From Patiriisocius sp047731265 (GTDB lineage: Bacteria > Bacteroidota > Bacteroidia > Flavobacteriales > Flavobacteriaceae), in the NCBI RefSeq assembly GCF_047731265.1, contig NZ_CP159835.1, positions 2,356,001 through 2,420,000 of the forward strand: a stretch of 64,000 nucleotides of DNA. The letters are read 5' to 3'. Under the pieces are notes generated by a model. That model had not been told where the DNA came from, did no database searches, and was given only the letters and a program-made list of their open reading frames with translations. Numbering within the stretch: the stretch's first letter is position 1; the number at the start of each line of letters is the position of its first letter. Position numbers and translations under genes: made by a program. Of this stretch, positions 9,883 to 19,252 are shown piece by piece.

Positions 9883-9888
9883 TATCTT

Positions 9889-10131
9889 TAGAGGACGAAA
9901 CTCATACTTTGAAACAAGTGTTTTCTACAAAGTGCGTTTTAGTTTGATTACTTAAGAGTGATGTTTACTAAATAATAATGATATTTGCAAAGTGAATTAG
10001 AGTTAGTGAGATTCTTTAATTTATTTTCAAGGTTGCATAAATGCAAAGACTGGGAAATTTCATAATTGAAATTTAATTTGGTTAGTTAGTTGAAAGATCA
10101 CACGTTACCTAGTCGACGTGTGGTTATTTTT
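9889..10131 (+). ncRNA. Putative structured non-coding RNA (~240 nt)
   Basis: The region lacks a credible ORF but has a good promoter on its left, a terminator-like hairpin (CACACGT/ACGTGTG, 10099-10122, then T-rich) on its right, and two internal perfect hairpins: TTGCA-TAAA-TGCAA near 10033-10046 and AAATTTC-ATAATT-GAAATTT near 10054-10073. I cannot assign it to a known family. 6S-like or Flavo-1-type RNAs are possible, but I cannot test this here. The terminator could alternatively serve the convergent rluF gene. Confidence 0.35.
10097..10131. terminator. Hairpin terminator between putative ncRNA and rluF
   Basis: The stem ATCACACGT/ACGTGTGGT (one G-T pair) with a 10-nt loop is followed on the plus strand by a T-rich run (TATTTTTTT). 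It sits directly after the convergent rluF stop codon and probably terminates the plus-strand transcript. Confidence 0.65.
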
Positions 10132-10136
10132 TTACA

Positions 10137-10991
10137 TTAATTTTGTCTTCCTCTACGCCGTCTTCCAGTCGTATTTTCTTCTTTATTAGTTTCTCTTTTT
10201 TCTCGATTTCTTTCTCTTTTTTCAGCTATGGTAGTTGCTTCCTTCTTGCTATTTACAAACGTACTATTATCAGAATCAGAGACGGCCTCTTGTAGTCCTT
10301 GTAATTCTATTTCGGTTAAATCACGCCATTTTCCGTAGGGCAAATCGCCTAGTTCAATATTCATAATACGCGTTCGCTTCAGTTCTAAAACCTCGTACCC
10401 AAGATATTCACACATTCTACGAATTTGTCTGTTAAGCCCTTGGATTAAAACAATCTTAAAAACAAAACGACTCACTCTTTCGACATGGCATTTCTTTGTG
10501 GTAGTTTCCAATTCTGCCAAGGGGATGCCGTTACTCATCTTTCTTAAAAATTCATCGGTAATGTGTCGGTCTGTTTTGACAATATATTGTTTTTCGTGTT
10601 TGTTGCCAGCTCGTAAGATCTTATTTACAATATCACCGTCATTGGTCATTAACAACAAACCTTCACTTGGTTTGTCCAATCGCCCCACGTGAAAAACACG
10701 TTCTTTATGATCTAAAAAATCAACCACATTTCCTGCTACACGTTTATCTGTAGTACAGGTTATTCCTACGGGCTTGTTTAATATAATGTAGACCAAGTTG
10801 TTGTTTTCTGTAATAACGGTTCCATCCACCTCTATAACGTCGTCTGGCATAGCGCGATCTCCTAAGCTTACAGGTTCTCCGTTAAGGGTAACCCTTTGTT
10901 GCTCAATGAGAATGTCTGCTTGTCGTCGTGAGCAATAACCACTATCGCTTATTGCTTTGTTTAATCGTGTAGAATTTGGATGATGTACCAT
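10137..10991 (-). CDS. rluF: 23S rRNA pseudouridine synthase, RluF type
   Basis: The enzyme isomerises a specific uridine in 23S rRNA (RluF acts at U2604 in E. coli). An S4-like RNA-binding domain (TRLNKAISDSGYCSRRQAD) comes first. The RsuA/RluB/E/F catalytic domain follows with the catalytic Asp motif GRLDKPSEGLLLMTNDG, and GLNRQIRRMCEYLGY is RluF-like. The tail (about the last 60 residues) is rich in Arg, Lys and Glu. An in-frame ATG exists at 11036, but a perfect promoter element (TATCTTTG) lies only 4 nt before the ATG at 10991, so I chose 10991. It is alone on the minus strand. Confidence 0.88.
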   Translation of the reverse strand: MVHHPNSTRLNKAISDSGYCSRRQADILIEQQRVTLNGEPVSLGDRAMPDDVIEVDGTVITENNNLVYIILNKPVGITCTTDKRVAGNVVDFLDHKERVFHVGRLDKPSEGLLLMTNDGDIVNKILRAGNKHEKQYIVKTDRHITDEFLRKMSNGIPLAELETTTKKCHVERVSRFVFKIVLIQGLNRQIRRMCEYLGYEVLELKRTRIMNIELGDLPYGKWRDLTEIELQGLQEAVSDSDNSTFVNSKKEATTIAEKRERNREKRETNKEENTTGRRRRGRQN

Positions 10992-10995
10992 ACCA

Positions 10996-11003
10996 CAAAG
11001 ATA
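10996..11003 (-). promoter_or_regulatory. TAnnTTTG promoter element of rluF
   Basis: TATCTTTG on the minus strand matches the Bacteroidota -7 consensus exactly and ends 4 nt before the ATG at 10991. The transcript would therefore be nearly leaderless, and this decides the start codon of rluF. Confidence 0.6.
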
Positions 11004-11300
11004 CTGTTTGATTGGGAAAGGATATAGATGATTCAAAGAGAATGCTGCTCTTCAAGTTTACGGTTGTACAGCTTAATTCCTCCTTTGTCTAATTATAAGA
11101 TAGCCAACTATACTTGCAAAAACTACAACTTTAGACACTATAGAATCCTTACTTAGTGTTCATCTAACCGATGATTAATTCATAGTTTTCTCAATACGTT
11201 ATTCAAAAATTATAGAATTAAAAAGAAACAAAAAAACCAAAGCCAAGAGTGACAACGCTTCTGTTCCTTAAAACATTTTTTCTTGACTACCTCCTGCGTA

Positions 11301-11672
11301 CTATTTTTTATCCACACTATGCTTACCTGGACCAAGCAATACAATTGCAATAAACGCAAAAAGGTATAGAAGTGCTTTTTCTTTTGTTCCCATTGGATCT
11401 GTACCGTGAACAATAAATGCAGCAACGCCCATTGTTATGATAATAGGAATGCTAGCAAACCTTGTCTTATAGCCTATAATAACAAGGAGTGGACAAATAG
11501 CTTCGGCTATTACAGTAAGTATGAAAGAAGGGACTGCACCAATCCCAATGGGGTCACCAAATCCTAAATTACCTTCTACAAGCTTCATTAGTTTGGGTAT
11601 TCCATGGGTAAGCATCATTCCGCTAAATGCTATTCTTAAAAAAAGTAATCCTATATGGTATGCTGAGGTCAT
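11301..11672 (-). CDS. DoxX family membrane protein
   Basis: This is a four-helix inner-membrane protein of the DoxX family (about 123 residues from the ATG at 11672). Conserved features are GLLFLRIAFSGMMLTHGIPK in helix 1, PLLVIIGYKTRFASIP between helices, and a C-terminal helix ending LLGPGKHSVDKK. An upstream in-frame ATG (11840) would add 56 residues without family similarity and is less likely. Family members take part in redox or sulfur metabolism in some bacteria; the role here is unknown. The neighbours give no clue. Confidence 0.82.
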   Translation of the reverse strand: MTSAYHIGLLFLRIAFSGMMLTHGIPKLMKLVEGNLGFGDPIGIGAVPSFILTVIAEAICPLLVIIGYKTRFASIPIIITMGVAAFIVHGTDPMGTKEKALLYLFAFIAIVLLGPGKHSVDKK

Positions 11673-11916
11673 CGTGCTATTTTTAATAATCATTAAAAGT
11701 AATGAAAGAATTTCAATTATAAAATATCCAATGTTAACAAAGATTCTTTTGTATTGAAACAAAATACAGGAAGTAACATACACTTTACATTCAGTTAAAA
11801 TCAATCTAATTTTTTTAAAAAATTGCTCAATTTTATTCACATTTTCATAATACAGGTTTTATTTAAAAAGGAGGCGTCTATCATAGTTTTGTGTAAACTA
11901 TTCAAAGTAAAAATTC

Positions 11917-14676
11917 ATGAAAAAAATTACATTTATGGCGGCTTTTTTTATATCCGCTTTTTCGATCGCCCAAACCATAACGGTTGCGAGCACAAATTTT
12001 GAACGAAATACGGTTGTTGAAATCGTTTCACAACTAGAAATTACCGAAGTATTCCCCGGTCAAGGTGGAGCAGATTTAACCGCAGATTGGTTTGAAATCA
12101 AAAATAATGGAACCGTTGCCTGGGTTTCTGGAACCGATGGTGATTTATTTTACGATGATGATAGTGCAGACCCTACTGCCGCAGATCCAATAACGGGTTT
12201 AACGAATATTGCGCCTGGAGCTACTGCGATTGTTTTAGTAACTAATGATATGGCAGAGGTTACAACATTTACAACTATTTGGGGAGCAGTAATAGATTTA
12301 ACTGGGGTTGAAATTGGAATGACAGATGGCTCAGGATTAGGAGGGGGAGGTGATGCTGTGACACTTTGGATTGGCGATCCCAATACTACAATGCCAGTAA
12401 ATATCGGAGCATATCCCGATACAGATGCTAATGATGGACAATCGTATGATGTTTCATTGGCAGCATTTAGTGTAGTGGGAAACACAAATGGTGCAGTACA
12501 AACTATCGCTACAGCTGGTGCTTCGGGAACAGTTCCCAATATTGGTTCTCCTGGAGATGGAATGGCGGTTGTAAACATCAATCCGGTAGTAAATATGATT
12601 AACCCGTTTTTTGGCGTTTCAGAAGATGGTGGTGAGGTAACTGTTGGTATCTCGATTTCAGAGAGTTCTGCTGTTACAGCATCTATTGATATAACAATGC
12701 TTGCTGTTGGAACCGCTGTTGAAGGTCAAGACTTTAACTATGCAACTACAAATACGGTGATTTTTCCAGCCAATGATGGTACGGAAAAAACATTCCCAAT
12801 TCCTATCATAGATAATATGAATGACAATAGTGATGTTTTTTTTGTAGTACAATTAAGCAACCCAGTAAACGTAGAAATAGGAACAAACGACTTGTTTTCA
12901 GTGTATATTTTAGATGATGATACGGTGATTCCTGCAGGTGACGCAACTCAGTTGGACGTAAATTATTTAAATAGTTATTTAGTGGATGGTGATGGTACTG
13001 CGGAAATTGTAGCCTATGACCCAGAAAACCAACAACTTTTTGTAGTAAATGCTGCCATTATAAATGTATTGGATTTTAGTGATCCTGCAAACATAACCGA
13101 ACTTGATTTTGCAGATGTTTCTGATGTTGGTGCATCGGCGCAAAGTGTTGCAGTTAATAACGGAATTGTAGCTATTGCAATTTCAAACAACGATGAAACT
13201 GGAAACGGTTTTATTGCATTTAGTGATACTTTAGGAAATGAAACTCCAGTAGTTGTTGAAGTAGGGGTATTGCCAGATATGATAACCTTTACACCTGATG
13301 GCACAAAATTATTAGTAGCTAATGAAGGACAGCCTAATACAGATTATAGTATAGATCCAGAAGGTAGTGTTGCAATTATTGACGTAACTGGTGGATTAGC
13401 AGATATAAATCAAAGTGACGTAACCATTGTTAACTTCAATGCCTTTGATGGACAAGAAGCTATGCTTAATGCTAATGGCATTAGAGTATACGGCCCAGGA
13501 TCAACAGCGTCTCAAGATTTTGAACCAGAATATATTGCAGTTTCAGGGGACTCACAAACGGCGTATGTTTGCTTACAAGAAAATAATGCATATGCAATTA
13601 TTGACATCGCTAATGCTCAAGTAACCGATGTGATTTCTTTCGGATTAAAAGACCATGCGCTTCAGCAAAACTCTATTGACGTTAGCGATGAAACCGATTT
13701 TGTGTTTAATGCAAACTGGCCAATTAAAGGAATGTATATGCCTGATGCTATTTCTTTGTATAATGTAAATGGAACGGATTATATCGTTACCGCAAACGAA
13801 GGCGATTCAAGAGAATATGATGCTTTTGATGAAGAGGTGAAAATTGATGATGTTGACTATATATTAGATCCAGCTGTTTTTAGTGATATTGCTATTTTAG
13901 AACTAGATACAAACCTTTCACAAATAAATATTTCTGCTGCTTCTGGTGATGCAGATGGTGATGGTTTGTATGAGGAAATTCATGTTTTTGGAGGTCGTTC
14001 TTTTAGTATTTTTGAAGCAGCAACAGGAACCTTAGTTTATGACAGTGCGAATGATTTTGAAGTCATTACAGCTGCAGATCCAGTATATGGTGCAATCTTT
14101 AACGCAAGCAATAGTAACAACAACCCTAAAAACCGAAGCGATAATAAAGGCCCAGAACCAGAAGGGGTTCTAGTAAAGGAAATTGCAGATCAGTTTTATG
14201 CCTTTGTGTTATTGGAAAGAATTGGTGGTGTAATGGTATATAATATAACAGATCCTGTTAATCCGGTCTTCTTACAATATTTAAACAGTAGGGAGGTTAC
14301 TCCGGGAGGTGACGAAATGGGAGATTTAGGTCCTGAAGGATTGGCTTATGTAAGTGAAACGAAAAGTCCTACAGGAACGGCTTATATTGTTGTAGCTAAC
14401 GAAGTAAGCGCTACTTTAAGCGTATATTCTTTAGACAATGTAGTTTTGGGTATAAATGAAAACACAGGTGCAGATACGAGCTTTAAATTATTTCCAAATC
14501 CAGCAAATGGAATGGTGTTTTTAAATATTCCTGGTAATTATAAAGTGTTTTCAATGTTAGGTCGAGAAGTTATCAATGCAGAAAACGCTGCGTCGATAAA
14601 TATCTCAGGTTTAATAACTGGAACCTACATCGTAAAAAATGAAAATGGAACTGCTCAAAAGTTACTTGTAAAATAA
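11917..14676 (+). CDS. Choice-of-anchor I beta-propeller protein with Calx-beta and T9SS domains
   Basis: The 919-residue exported protein has a signal peptide (residues 1-18, FSIAQ). A lamin-tail-like domain with ITEVFPGQGGADLTADWFEI follows (about 40-200). Next is a Calx-beta domain (about 225-340, with VSEDGGEVTVGISISESSA). A long choice-of-anchor I beta-propeller region follows (about 350-845, with FTPDGTKLLVANEGQPNTD and IVTANEGDSREYDAFDEEV). It ends in a type A T9SS sorting domain (FKLFPNPANGMVFLNIPG). Propeller proteins of this group are often near phosphatases, but no catalytic site is evident. It is predicted to be surface-attached or secreted. A strong terminator follows. Confidence 0.9.
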   Translation: MKKITFMAAFFISAFSIAQTITVASTNFERNTVVEIVSQLEITEVFPGQGGADLTADWFEIKNNGTVAWVSGTDGDLFYDDDSADPTAADPITGLTNIAPGATAIVLVTNDMAEVTTFTTIWGAVIDLTGVEIGMTDGSGLGGGGDAVTLWIGDPNTTMPVNIGAYPDTDANDGQSYDVSLAAFSVVGNTNGAVQTIATAGASGTVPNIGSPGDGMAVVNINPVVNMINPFFGVSEDGGEVTVGISISESSAVTASIDITMLAVGTAVEGQDFNYATTNTVIFPANDGTEKTFPIPIIDNMNDNSDVFFVVQLSNPVNVEIGTNDLFSVYILDDDTVIPAGDATQLDVNYLNSYLVDGDGTAEIVAYDPENQQLFVVNAAIINVLDFSDPANITELDFADVSDVGASAQSVAVNNGIVAIAISNNDETGNGFIAFSDTLGNETPVVVEVGVLPDMITFTPDGTKLLVANEGQPNTDYSIDPEGSVAIIDVTGGLADINQSDVTIVNFNAFDGQEAMLNANGIRVYGPGSTASQDFEPEYIAVSGDSQTAYVCLQENNAYAIIDIANAQVTDVISFGLKDHALQQNSIDVSDETDFVFNANWPIKGMYMPDAISLYNVNGTDYIVTANEGDSREYDAFDEEVKIDDVDYILDPAVFSDIAILELDTNLSQINISAASGDADGDGLYEEIHVFGGRSFSIFEAATGTLVYDSANDFEVITAADPVYGAIFNASNSNNNPKNRSDNKGPEPEGVLVKEIADQFYAFVLLERIGGVMVYNITDPVNPVFLQYLNSREVTPGGDEMGDLGPEGLAYVSETKSPTGTAYIVVANEVSATLSVYSLDNVVLGINENTGADTSFKLFPNPANGMVFLNIPGNYKVFSMLGREVINAENAASINISGLITGTYIVKNENGTAQKLLVK

Positions 14677-14701
14677 GTATTTAGTTCTAACCAAAATAAA
14701 T

Positions 14702-14750
14702 AACCTGCACGCTCAATATATATTTAATTGAGCATGCAGGTTTTATTTTT
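14702..14750. terminator. Strong hairpin terminator after the propeller gene
   Basis: Two 16-nt arms (14702-14717 and 14727-14742), starting AACCTGCACG and ending GCAGGTT, pair with one mismatch around a ~9-nt loop and are followed by T-runs. It serves the plus-strand gene and may also stop minus-strand transcription. Confidence 0.85.
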
Positions 14751-14754
14751 AGGC

Positions 14755-15809
14755 TTAATTTTTTATTTTACAAAGCATATTTGATGTATTCTTATCCACA
14801 ACTTTGAGAAAATAAACTCGAACAGCTTCAGGTAACTGTACCGTTAGATTATTTATGTTTTGATACCTAATGCTTTCTATTTTTTGACCAAGAGCGTTGC
14901 ACACATAAATAGTACCATTGGTAATATTAGTGCTTGTTTTAATTTTTTAATTGAACTAAGCTCGTTGTTGGATTTTGATATGCGATGATAGCAACTTCTG
15001 TCAAAACATTATTTATAGCTAATAACGAATCATCAAAAATACGAACACCATCACCGCCATTTCTAGCTGAACTTATTGATGCTCCAAAAGCCATCTCAGA
15101 TCTATCGTTATTAATTGCCGCAGTATCTCTGGCTTAATTACTTGCTTGTTGATCGTTTATAGCACTACTCAATTGTACCCATTGCGATCCATTTAATTGA
15201 TGCACTTTAGCGGAAACCTATAGCGAACCATTTTGAGAATTTTGCACAGCACCCACCACAAGTCTATTGCCTTGTTCTGAAATTACAACAGACCCTGCAT
15301 ATTGAGTTCCAGCGTCACCATCTAAAGGTGTTTCAGATAACTCCCAGGTTGCGCCGTTGTAGTTATAATCATAAGCTCTATTAGTATCTTCGACGCCTGT
15401 ATCGCAGTTTGTAGTACCCAAGATAATACGAGAATCATCACCAGAAATAGCTGGCATTTCACCATAGGCACCTGTATCTGCTTCACTATTTATCGTGTTT
15501 CCTCTTTTATCCCAACAGAATATTTTCAATAGTCCAATCAATTTTATTTACTACTGTAAATCAAGTATTTCCGTTAAATTAAAAAAGAGTAGCACTTTTG
15601 TCTCTTAGCGCATTTGAACTACCACTAATGGATGTTATGGCTAAACGATTTCCTAAGCCAGAAAGTGCTATAGCGCGACCATTAGCGTCAAATTGTTCTA
15701 GTCCTAAAATGTCATTTCCTAGTTGTAGCCATTGCCTTAAAGTAACAGTTTTAGTGCATAAAAATAAAAGTGCAGACATAATAAAATAGTTTTGTGTGAT
15801 TTTTTTCAT
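14755..15809 (-). pseudogene. Decayed secreted repeat protein with T9SS C-terminus
   Basis: On the minus strand a signal-peptide start (MKKITQNYFIMSALLFLC, 15809) leads into FG-GAP/PQQ-like repeats in several frames: LGNDILGLEQFDANGRAIALS, then GAYGEMPAISGDDSRIILG (15218-15541), then FGASISSARNGGDGVRIFDD. It ends with a recognisable T9SS-type tail (NGTIYVCNALGQKIESI to MLCKIKN, stop at 14755). In-frame stops and phase changes occur at about 15560, 15215, 15135 and 14945, so the gene is not functional. It is probably a former surface protein. Confidence 0.8.
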
Positions 15810-15921
15810 TTTTCTATATCTTAAATTTTAAGCAGTTTCATAATTAAGTTGAGGTTAAAACATAGGGCATCTCTCGTATTTTGTGATTATTTATAAATAT
15901 CTTATTTTTTTTAAGTAAAAA

Positions 15922-15957
15922 TTTGCCTGTAAGATTTCTCTTAAAACAGTATTTTTG
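15922..15957 (+). promoter_or_regulatory. menA promoter
   Basis: TTTG (15922-15925) and TATTTTTG (15950-15957) match the two Bacteroidota promoter boxes with a 24-bp spacer. The -7 box ends 19 bp before the menA ATG. Confidence 0.6.
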
Positions 15958-15976
15958 TAGCCGAAATTAATAGTAA

Positions 15977-16879
15977 ATGATAAAAATTAAAGCTTGGATT
16001 TCTGCAGCAAGATTGCGCACCTTACCCCTTTCAATTTCTGGAATTGTAGTAGCCGCAGCAGTTGCAAAAGATGCAGGAATGTTTAGCCTAAGTGTTTTTA
16101 TTTTTGCCTTGTTGACTACTTTGGGGTTTCAGATCTTATCAAATTTCGCTAATGATTATGGTGATGGGGTTAAAGGAACAGATAATGCAGATAGAGTTGG
16201 ACCCAAACGAGCATTACAAAGTGGTTTGTTAACCGAAAAAGAATTAAAACGTGGTATGATTGTTACGACTGCAATCACTCTATTATTAGCAAGTATGCTA
16301 ATCTTTGCAGCGTTTGGCAATGAAAGCTTATTGCTTTCTTTTATCTTTTTTAATTTGGGTATTGCCGCAGTCGTTGCCGCTATAAAATATACAGTTGGTA
16401 AAAGTGCTTATGGATATCGTGCCTTAGGAGATGTGTTTGTTTTTATTTTTTTTGGATTGGTGGGTGTCGTGGGCTGTTACTTTTTGTTTACTCAAACCTT
16501 TAGTCATTATGTTTTTCTTCCTGCGATATCTATTGGGTTAATGAGTACAGCAGTCTTAAATTTAAACAATATGCGGGATCGACTTTCAGATGCTAAAGTA
16601 AATAAGAACACGCTGGCTGTTGTATTAGGAGGAAGCAAAGTTAAAATGTATCACGCTTTTTTGATTATTACATCCTTTTTAACAGCACTATGGTATGTTT
16701 ATTTAACTGCGGAAAAAGGATTGGAGTATCTTCCTTTAATAGCGTTTATTCCTTTGTTTATAAATCTTGTGGTTGTCTATAAAAACCAATCTCCTCCTTT
16801 GTTAGATCCTGAATTAAAGAAAGTAGCTCTTAGTACATTTTTATTTTCAATACTATTATTCGGGATGCAATTATTATAA
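15977..16879 (+). CDS. menA: 1,4-dihydroxy-2-naphthoate polyprenyltransferase
   Basis: MenA attaches the polyprenyl chain to 1,4-dihydroxy-2-naphthoate in menaquinone synthesis, in the inner membrane. It belongs to the UbiA family: the Asp-rich motif NDYGDGVKGTDNADRVGPKR lies at about residues 55-75, the second conserved region with NNMRDRLSDAKVNK at about 195-210, and there are eight or nine hydrophobic helices. The length of 300 residues is normal. Other men genes (menC, menE) lie 4.7-7.7 kb downstream on the same strand. Its 3' end overlaps a convergent gene by 6 bp. Confidence 0.95.
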   Translation: MIKIKAWISAARLRTLPLSISGIVVAAAVAKDAGMFSLSVFIFALLTTLGFQILSNFANDYGDGVKGTDNADRVGPKRALQSGLLTEKELKRGMIVTTAITLLLASMLIFAAFGNESLLLSFIFFNLGIAAVVAAIKYTVGKSAYGYRALGDVFVFIFFGLVGVVGCYFLFTQTFSHYVFLPAISIGLMSTAVLNLNNMRDRLSDAKVNKNTLAVVLGGSKVKMYHAFLIITSFLTALWYVYLTAEKGLEYLPLIAFIPLFINLVVVYKNQSPPLLDPELKKVALSTFLFSILLFGMQLL

Positions 16880-17995
16880 TAATTCTTGATCTGCAGATTT
16901 AGCTGCATCCATTGTAGAAGCATTTTTTTGCTCTCTTATTTCGAGTTCTCTGGTTATAAGTTTGTTCTGAATATGATACATTTCTTTAGTCATTTTTGAA
17001 ATTTTTATTTGCCGAAAAATTAACAGAGCAATTAAAAAAATGGCTATTGAGAACACCAAAATTATTAAATATTTATAGCGGTTTTCTTGTTCTAAATTCT
17101 TCACTTCATTTTCCTGTGCTTTTAGTTGTAGCTTCAATTCCATTTTTTCGATTTCATTATATCTTTGAATTTTTGAAAAAGAATCTCTTACGATAACTGC
17201 TTTTTTGAGTGCGCTATTCGCCTCTTTATAATCACCTAATCTTTCATAAACTTTGTGTAATAATTGCTGAGATTGCAATAATTGATCTAAATTTTTTGAA
17301 CGTTCAGCCGTTGAGTTAGCCTTTAATGCCTGAGTTATGGCAAGCTCATAGTTTCCGATTCTGAAATTTATCTTGGCCGAAATGAATAATACACTAAACT
17401 GTTTTAGGTATTGAACAGAGGGAAAGTTTTCTAATTGATCAATGTATTGCTGTGCTTCATAAAATTTATTTTGATCCAATTTTAATTCAGCCAACTGAAT
17501 GTATGAACTTGGAATACTACTTCTAATTTTATTAAGCTTTGCTGTTTCAATAGATTGGTTAAAGAAGCTTTCGGCTTTCTCTAGATTATTAGATCTATAA
17601 TATGTTTTGCCTAAATTATTATAGACAGTTGCCAAGGTTCCATAACTATTAGTTTCTAACAAAAATGGTATTGTTTTTTCGAAGTAATTAGAAGCTTGTT
17701 CCCATGACTCAGCAATACTATAAGTGTCTGCTAACTGAAAATAAATTTCCGGAATTTTTTCGTCAATTTGAGCTTCGGTTGCAATTTTTAATGCTTTGTC
17801 CAGATAATAGAATGAACTATCTAGATAAACCCCTCGCGCCTTAAACTCGTTTCCAATCTCAATATTGAGAATTGTTTTTTGGAGTGGATTGGCTGCAAGG
17901 AATAACTCTTTTTTTAAATTCTCGACTATTTGTGATTGTGCAGTAGCCGATGTTAAAAGAATTAAAAAGCAAATAAAAAGAACGTATTTTTTCAT
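16874..17995 (-). CDS. Tetratricopeptide-repeat membrane protein with cytoplasmic coiled coil
   Basis: The 373-residue protein has a signal peptide (ending TSATAQ). At least five TPR-like repeats follow (about residues 40-270, for example TVYNNLGKTYYRSNNLEKAE). A coiled coil (about 275-315) leads into one transmembrane helix (YLIILVFSIAIFLIALLIF) and a short cytoplasmic helical tail. This is the layout of Bacteroidota TPR sensor kinases or LuxR-type regulators, but the output domain is absent. It may be a truncated regulator or work with a partner. It is convergent with menA and overlaps it by 6 bp. Confidence 0.75.
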   Translation of the reverse strand: MKKYVLFICFLILLTSATAQSQIVENLKKELFLAANPLQKTILNIEIGNEFKARGVYLDSSFYYLDKALKIATEAQIDEKIPEIYFQLADTYSIAESWEQASNYFEKTIPFLLETNSYGTLATVYNNLGKTYYRSNNLEKAESFFNQSIETAKLNKIRSSIPSSYIQLAELKLDQNKFYEAQQYIDQLENFPSVQYLKQFSVLFISAKINFRIGNYELAITQALKANSTAERSKNLDQLLQSQQLLHKVYERLGDYKEANSALKKAVIVRDSFSKIQRYNEIEKMELKLQLKAQENEVKNLEQENRYKYLIILVFSIAIFLIALLIFRQIKISKMTKEMYHIQNKLITRELEIREQKNASTMDAAKSADQELL

Positions 17996-18066
17996 TAATT
18001 TACAATTGGTATTACAAACGAAACTTATTAATCAGTTATTAGTCTACAAAAAAATAAAATATATTT

Positions 18067-18747
18067 ATGAAAATCACATTTTACGGTCAAAATTCTTTGA
18101 CGATACAATTAGAAAATGCAAACATAATTGTAGACCCATTTATAACGGGTAATGACAAGGTAAAGGATAAAGTTGATATTAAAGATTTAAAGGCAGACTA
18201 TATTCTACTTACACACGCGCATCAAGATCATATTTTAGATGTAGAGGAAATTGCTACAAATACTGGAGCTACCATTGTGAGCAATTATGAAATAGCAATG
18301 CATTACCAAGCAAAAGGTTTTACAGTACATCCTATGAATCACGGTGGAAAATGGAATTTTGACTTCGGAATGGTGAAATATGTAAATGCGGTTCATACAA
18401 GCTCATTTCCTGATGGAAGCAATGGTGGACAACCAGGAGGGTTTATTTTGCAAGCAGATGGAAAAACCATCTATATCGCAGGAGATACTGCACTTACTTG
18501 GGATATGAAGCTAATCCCGATGCAGTATGCATTAGACTTGGCAATTCTGCCTATTGGCGATAATTTTACTATGGGTATTGATGATGCTATCATAGCAAGT
18601 GATTTTGTGGATTGTAATAATATTTTGGGAGTACACTATGACACTTTTGGATATATTGAAATAGATCATAACGAGGCGCAATCAAAATTTAAAAATGCTG
18701 GAAAGAAATTACATTTGGTTGAGATTGGGGATTCGATAGTCTTATAA
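18067..18747 (+). CDS. Metal-dependent hydrolase, UPF0173 (MBL fold)
   Basis: This 226-residue metallo-beta-lactamase-fold hydrolase has the metal-binding motif THAHQDHILD (HxHxDH, about residue 52). Later ligands are in IAGDTAL (about 140) and in the C-terminal GVHYDTF segment. The opening MKITFYGQNSLTI is typical of UPF0173. The substrate is unknown. It sits in a menaquinone neighbourhood, but a direct role in that pathway is only an inference from position. Confidence 0.88.
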   Translation: MKITFYGQNSLTIQLENANIIVDPFITGNDKVKDKVDIKDLKADYILLTHAHQDHILDVEEIATNTGATIVSNYEIAMHYQAKGFTVHPMNHGGKWNFDFGMVKYVNAVHTSSFPDGSNGGQPGGFILQADGKTIYIAGDTALTWDMKLIPMQYALDLAILPIGDNFTMGIDDAIIASDFVDCNNILGVHYDTFGYIEIDHNEAQSKFKNAGKKLHLVEIGDSIVL

Positions 18748-18795
18748 TTGAACTTTCTTGACTTTAATTAGAACTAAAAGAAATTCTTCGAAACT

Positions 18796-18855
18796 TACCC
18801 CTTAAAATAGGAGTCTAAAAACAGTATAATTTTTGGACTCCTATTTTAAGGGGTA
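18796..18855. repeat. Long near-perfect inverted repeat
   Basis: The left arm begins TACCCCTTAAAATAGGAGTC at 18796 and the right arm ends with its exact reverse complement at 18855. The pairing continues inward for about six more bases with one G-T pair, leaving a loop of about 8 nt. Either strand can form a ~26-bp hairpin. It lacks a clean T-tail, so it could be a strong bidirectional terminator for the upstream hydrolase or the footprint of a small mobile element. Confidence 0.7.
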
Positions 18856-19006
18856 CTTATTTATTGGTTTTAAATCAAATACGAAAATTTGTCGTTCGTG
18901 TTTAACAATGTTTTGAGCGGTTAAAAATGAGTTGAATGACACTTTAGATTTCCGTTGTAATAGTATTACCATTAATTTTGTGGTGTGAACTTTTAATCTT
19001 TATGCT

Positions 19007-19120
19007 ATGAAAAAAAATGTCATGTATTTTGCTCTTGGACTTATTACAATAGGCATGATATCGACTCGGCTATGTTTAGTAAGGGAATTAAAAGTAATGA
19101 ACTTTCGATTAAGCACTTAG
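19007..19120 (+). pseudogene. Orphaned signal-peptide start, probably the 5' end of the split carbonic anhydrase gene
   Basis: An ATG at 19007, preceded by a perfect TAATTTTG promoter element (18973-18980), encodes MKKNVMYFALGLITIGMIS and then runs into unrelated repeat sequence and a stop at 19118. The first ~19 residues look like a (lipo)protein signal peptide cut at its end. About 1.75 kb downstream lies a carbonic anhydrase frame lacking a signal peptide. I infer that both were one gene before insertion of the hydrolase-TetR cassette. Confidence 0.5.
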
Positions 19121-19252
19121 CCAAAACTTTTTATTTTGTTTTATCTTTTTCTTGTAAAGCCAAATCAAAAGATTTGGCGGACTTGGTTTAAAGCTCTAAA
19201 CTTTGGATTAAGCACCAAAACCCGTATTAACTATAGCCATTGTTGTAACACG
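19085..19252 (+). repeat. Dispersed intergenic repeat, copy A
   Basis: It contains AACTTTCGATTAAGCACTTA and, further on, AACTTTGGATTAAGCACCAA followed by AAACCCGTATTA. The same order of segments recurs at 55900-56030. It ends at GTTGTAACACG, directly after the hydrolase stop codon (minus strand). It probably marks a gene-cassette boundary. Confidence 0.6.

Noticed and set aside
11673..11840. Upstream extension of the DoxX frame
   Set aside because: The extra 56 residues are low-complexity and outside the family's usual length.
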